Source of the DNA: Chitinophagaceae bacterium
GTDB lineage: Bacteria; Bacteroidota; Bacteroidia; Chitinophagales; Chitinophagaceae
Reading direction: 5' to 3'
Length of the DNA: 8,010 nucleotides
Assembly: GCA_947472635.1 (NCBI GenBank)
Contig: CANJDY010000124.1
Coordinates: forward strand, 1-8,010
Shown: positions 6,206 through 8,010 of the stretch, in pieces
Numbering within the stretch: position 1 is the first letter of the stretch
Layout: every line of letters begins with the position of its first letter
Translations under genes and position numbers: made by a program
Notes under the pieces: generated by a model
Database searches by the model: none
Seen by the model: the letters and a program-made list of their open reading frames with translations, nothing else
What the model was told of the DNA's origin: nothing

Positions 6206-7084
6206 CTACAATTTTACATAAGGTTTTCCGCCAAAAAAACCACGCAATGAATCTTTTGCACGTAACGTGTCTGAAAGGGGCGTTGTAAAGGGCATAGCTA
6301 CTTCATATAACGTGGAATCTACATTCAGTAAGATTACCTTGTGTCCAAATGTGGTGAGTTTTTTAAGTGCCTTATCTGCAGTTTCTAAGGAAGGGTATGC
6401 TTTTAATACAATTTTAAAATTGACACTGTCTTTTTGAGTGCTGGTTGTGTTAGGTGCAATATTGAGGAGCGTGTCGGTTGTGTTTTTAAGGGTGTCCAAC
6501 TTAGCAATGTCTGCAGCTGGCGGCAAGGTTTCAACTGCCTTATTGTAGCTTAGTAGATAATAAATTCCCATTCCTACTAGAATTATTGCGAAAGCGGCTA
6601 AGGCCATCCATAAATTTCTGAGGTTGTTATTTACTTTTCCTTCACTCTCAAAAGATATCGTATCGTCTCTCTTCTCTCTTATTTGTTTCGGGAAATCATC
6701 TATTTTAGGGGTTATAAAATTACCAGGAATAAATTGGTAATCTCCCTGTTGTGTTTTTTGAACAGTTCCTACACCTTCAATAACGAGGGGTTTGCCAATA
6801 TTTAAAAATTGTTTTGCCAACGTAACGTAGGAATCAAGATCGGAGGAAGCAAGTGGAAACATTTTGCCGGTATGTTGTACAATGTAACCAATCAATCCTA
6901 TGTCTTCCCCGGCCTTTAAGTCGAATTCAAATTGAAAGGCGTTTTCGGGCATTACGATATCTTTCTCTTTTTCAGTACCATGCGGTAAAAGTATCGATGG
7001 ATCTAAAATAAAAGTACCAATACCCTGAAGGGTTACTTTTTTGTTAGTGTACAAGTATCGTACGATCATCCGTTCTATTTTCAC
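6206..7084 (-). CDS. HU-CCDC81 and SPOR domain membrane protein
   Basis: A 292-residue single-span inner-membrane protein. Residues 1-57 and about 60-128 look like the two tandem HU-like repeats of the bacterial CCDC81 family, each ending in a similar turn (GIGTF at 21-25, GVGTV at 104-108). A basic linker (KQIREKR, 133-139) precedes one membrane helix (about 157-179), so by the positive-inside rule the HU-like part is cytoplasmic. A Thr/Asn/Pro-rich periplasmic spacer (183-220) leads to a C-terminal SPOR-like domain (222-292), a fold that binds glycan strands lacking stem peptides at division sites. The start is GTG at 7084, giving MKIERMIVRYLY; an ATG five codons in would remove part of the first conserved helix. 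It stops with TAG. It is the first gene of a two-gene unit with the YhhN gene and has a strong promoter just upstream. The cellular role is unknown. Confidence 0.85.
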   Translation of the reverse strand: MKIERMIVRYLYTNKKVTLQGIGTFILDPSILLPHGTEKEKDIVMPENAFQFEFDLKAGEDIGLIGYIVQHTGKMFPLASSDLDSYVTLAKQFLNIGKPLVIEGVGTVQKTQQGDYQFIPGNFITPKIDDFPKQIREKRDDTISFESEGKVNNNLRNLWMALAAFAIILVGMGIYYLLSYNKAVETLPPAADIAKLDTLKNTTDTLLNIAPNTTSTQKDSVNFKIVLKAYPSLETADKALKKLTTFGHKVILLNVDSTLYEVAMPFTTPLSDTLRAKDSLRGFFGGKPYVKL

Positions 7085-7104
7085 AAAACTGCCTTTAGTT
7101 AATC

Positions 7105-7135
7105 CAAACCTACTTAATATTACTCACTTTGCAAA
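7105..7135 (-). promoter_or_regulatory. Bacteroidota-type promoter for the HU/SPOR gene
   Basis: On the minus strand, TTTG (7135-7132), exactly 19 bases of spacer, and TAGGTTTG (7112-7105) match the Bacteroidota primary sigma consensus TTTG-N19-TAnnTTTG in every specified base. The predicted transcript would start near 7098-7100, about 15 bases before the GTG at 7084. A second exact -7 match, TAGTTTTG (7139-7132), overlaps the -33 element, but its best upstream TTTG is 24 bases away. The position just upstream of a divergently placed gene strengthens the call. Confidence 0.6.
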
Positions 7136-7167
7136 ACTACATCCCATTAATTGGTTAACTTTACAAA

Positions 7168-7515
7168 ATGATTAGTGAAAAGGAGATGTCTTTTCTTCGG
7201 TATTGGGAAACGAACCGGGAAAGGCAAAATACTTTTATGAGTAAACTTACCAGCGGTTTTCCAATGGCATTATTGTTTGGGCTCCCTATTATTTTATTGG
7301 TGGTAGTGATTCGAATTTTTCTGCCCGATTGGTATATGAAAATTTCAGGCACCTCACCTGGTATGTTTTTTACTGCCGTAGTCGCTATGTTGGCGGTGGT
7401 TTTTTTTTATGCATATTTCAGAATGCAGTATAAGTGGGAAATGAATGAGCAACTTTATAAAGAACTTAAATCAAAGGAAAAAAATCTATCAATACATCCA
7501 ACATCCATTAATTAA
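7168..7515 (+). CDS. Small two-helix membrane protein of unknown function
   Basis: A 115-residue protein I do not recognise. A charged N-terminal segment (1-27) carries Arg, Lys and Glu. Two membrane helices follow, about 31-51 (containing ALLFGLPIILLVVVIRIFL) and 64-84 (containing FFTAVVAMLAVVFFYAYF), joined by a short loop DWYMKISGTSPG. The C-terminal tail (85-115) is rich in Lys and Glu and predicted helical (MNEQLYKELKSKEK). The charge pattern puts both ends in the cytoplasm, a hairpin topology. It diverges from the HU/SPOR gene across 83 bases. Its own -7 box is only a 7-of-8 match (TAACTTTA, 7156-7163), which would make the transcript nearly leaderless. The FKBP gene starts ten bases after its stop, so the two are probably one unit. 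It is real because of this packing, its coherent topology and its ATG start; no function is proposed. Confidence 0.7.
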   Translation: MISEKEMSFLRYWETNRERQNTFMSKLTSGFPMALLFGLPIILLVVVIRIFLPDWYMKISGTSPGMFFTAVVAMLAVVFFYAYFRMQYKWEMNEQLYKELKSKEKNLSIHPTSIN

Positions 7516-7524
7516 AAAAAAATC

Positions 7525-8010
7525 ATGCAAAAATTATTTTCACTCATGCTGGCTTTAACATTGTTGTTATCAGCATGTAACAAATCGTCCACGGCTGAAA
7601 AATGTACTTACACGGCACCCACCGCAGTGGCAAGTGCTGCAGAAATCACCAGTTTAAAGGCATGGTTAGACGCTAATTCATTGCCTTATACCCAGCATTC
7701 AAGCGGAATATTTTATAAAATTAATTCTCCTGGATCTGGAACCACCCCAGTGGTTTGCTCTACTGTAACGGTGAAGTATATCGGAAGATTAACTACTTCT
7801 GCCACCCCTTTTGATCAAAATAGCACAGGTGTTGCCTTTTCGCTCGGACAGTTAATTACCGGTTGGCAGATTGGAATTCCCTTAGTTCAAAAAGGCGGTT
7901 CTGTTATTTTGTATATTCCTCCTTCCTTGGGTTATGGAAGTGCAGGAGCGGGGGCATCTATTCCACCCAATTCAAATCTAGTATTTACAATCGAACTATT
8001 GGATGTTCAA
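7525..8010 (+). CDS. FKBP-type peptidyl-prolyl cis-trans isomerase lipoprotein (3' end outside window)
   Basis: The frame is open to the window edge with no stop; 162 residues are seen. Residues 1-17 form a lipoprotein signal peptide with lipobox LLSAC, so Cys18 should be lipidated and the protein held at a membrane facing the periplasm or surface. A spacer domain (19-70) precedes a complete FKBP domain (about 72-162): VTVKYIGRL (81-89), PFDQN (95-99), FSLGQLITGWQIGIPLV (105-121), GSVILYIPPSLGYG (125-138) and NLVFTIELLDV (151-161). The FKBP12 pocket residues map to Tyr85, Phe96, Asp97, Phe105, Leu110, Ile111, Trp114, Tyr137 and Phe154, so catalysis is expected to be intact. The domain ends at the last codon seen, so the stop is probably just beyond. 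Cys27 and Cys78 could form a disulfide. The ATG follows an A-rich run nine bases after the upstream gene. By family it assists folding of exported proteins. Confidence 0.9.
   Translation, partial: MQKLFSLMLALTLLLSACNKSSTAEKCTYTAPTAVASAAEITSLKAWLDANSLPYTQHSSGIFYKINSPGSGTTPVVCSTVTVKYIGRLTTSATPFDQNSTGVAFSLGQLITGWQIGIPLVQKGGSVILYIPPSLGYGSAGAGASIPPNSNLVFTIELLDVQ

Overview
The window looks like a chromosomal stretch from a Bacteroidota, probably of the Chitinophagaceae type. The support is AT-rich DNA, family content typical of that phylum (DUF2490 barrel, HU-CCDC81/SPOR protein, YhhN, FKBP lipoprotein), absence of clear Shine-Dalgarno sequences with A-rich stretches before several starts, and a good match to the Bacteroidota promoter consensus (TTTG-N19-TAnnTTTG) at 7105-7135. 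The phylum is well supported. The family is an impression from protein style, not a computed placement.

Left part (1-5453): sulfur assimilation and methionine synthesis. It opens inside a precorrin-2 dehydrogenase/sirohydrochlorin ferrochelatase-type siroheme gene whose 5' end lies outside the window. A TauE/SafE-family anion exporter follows after two bases. An AT-rich DUF2490 outer-membrane protein gene comes next and may be unrelated. Then comes a methionine block: metX (homoserine O-acyltransferase, minus strand), a divergent OsmC-family thiol protein, and a MetZ/MetY-type O-acylhomoserine sulfhydrylase. A plausible flow is: siroheme serves sulfite reductase (not in the window), TauE vents excess sulfite or a related anion, and MetX plus MetZ fix sulfide directly into homocysteine.

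Right part (5473-8010): envelope genes. On the minus strand, an HU-CCDC81/SPOR membrane protein (GTG start, strong promoter) is followed by a YhhN/lysoplasmalogenase-like membrane protein. Divergent from these, a small two-helix membrane protein leads into an FKBP-type prolyl isomerase lipoprotein. The isomerase runs off the right edge of the window without a stop codon.

I see no mobile element, CRISPR array, tRNA, rRNA or phage gene. No gap between genes exceeds 300 bases; the two largest are 1470-1694 and 4015-4289. I did not find a clearly new multi-gene system. The best leads are the HU-to-SPOR membrane-spanning architecture, the hairpin-rich leader before the sulfhydrylase gene, and the inverted repeat between metX and the OsmC gene.
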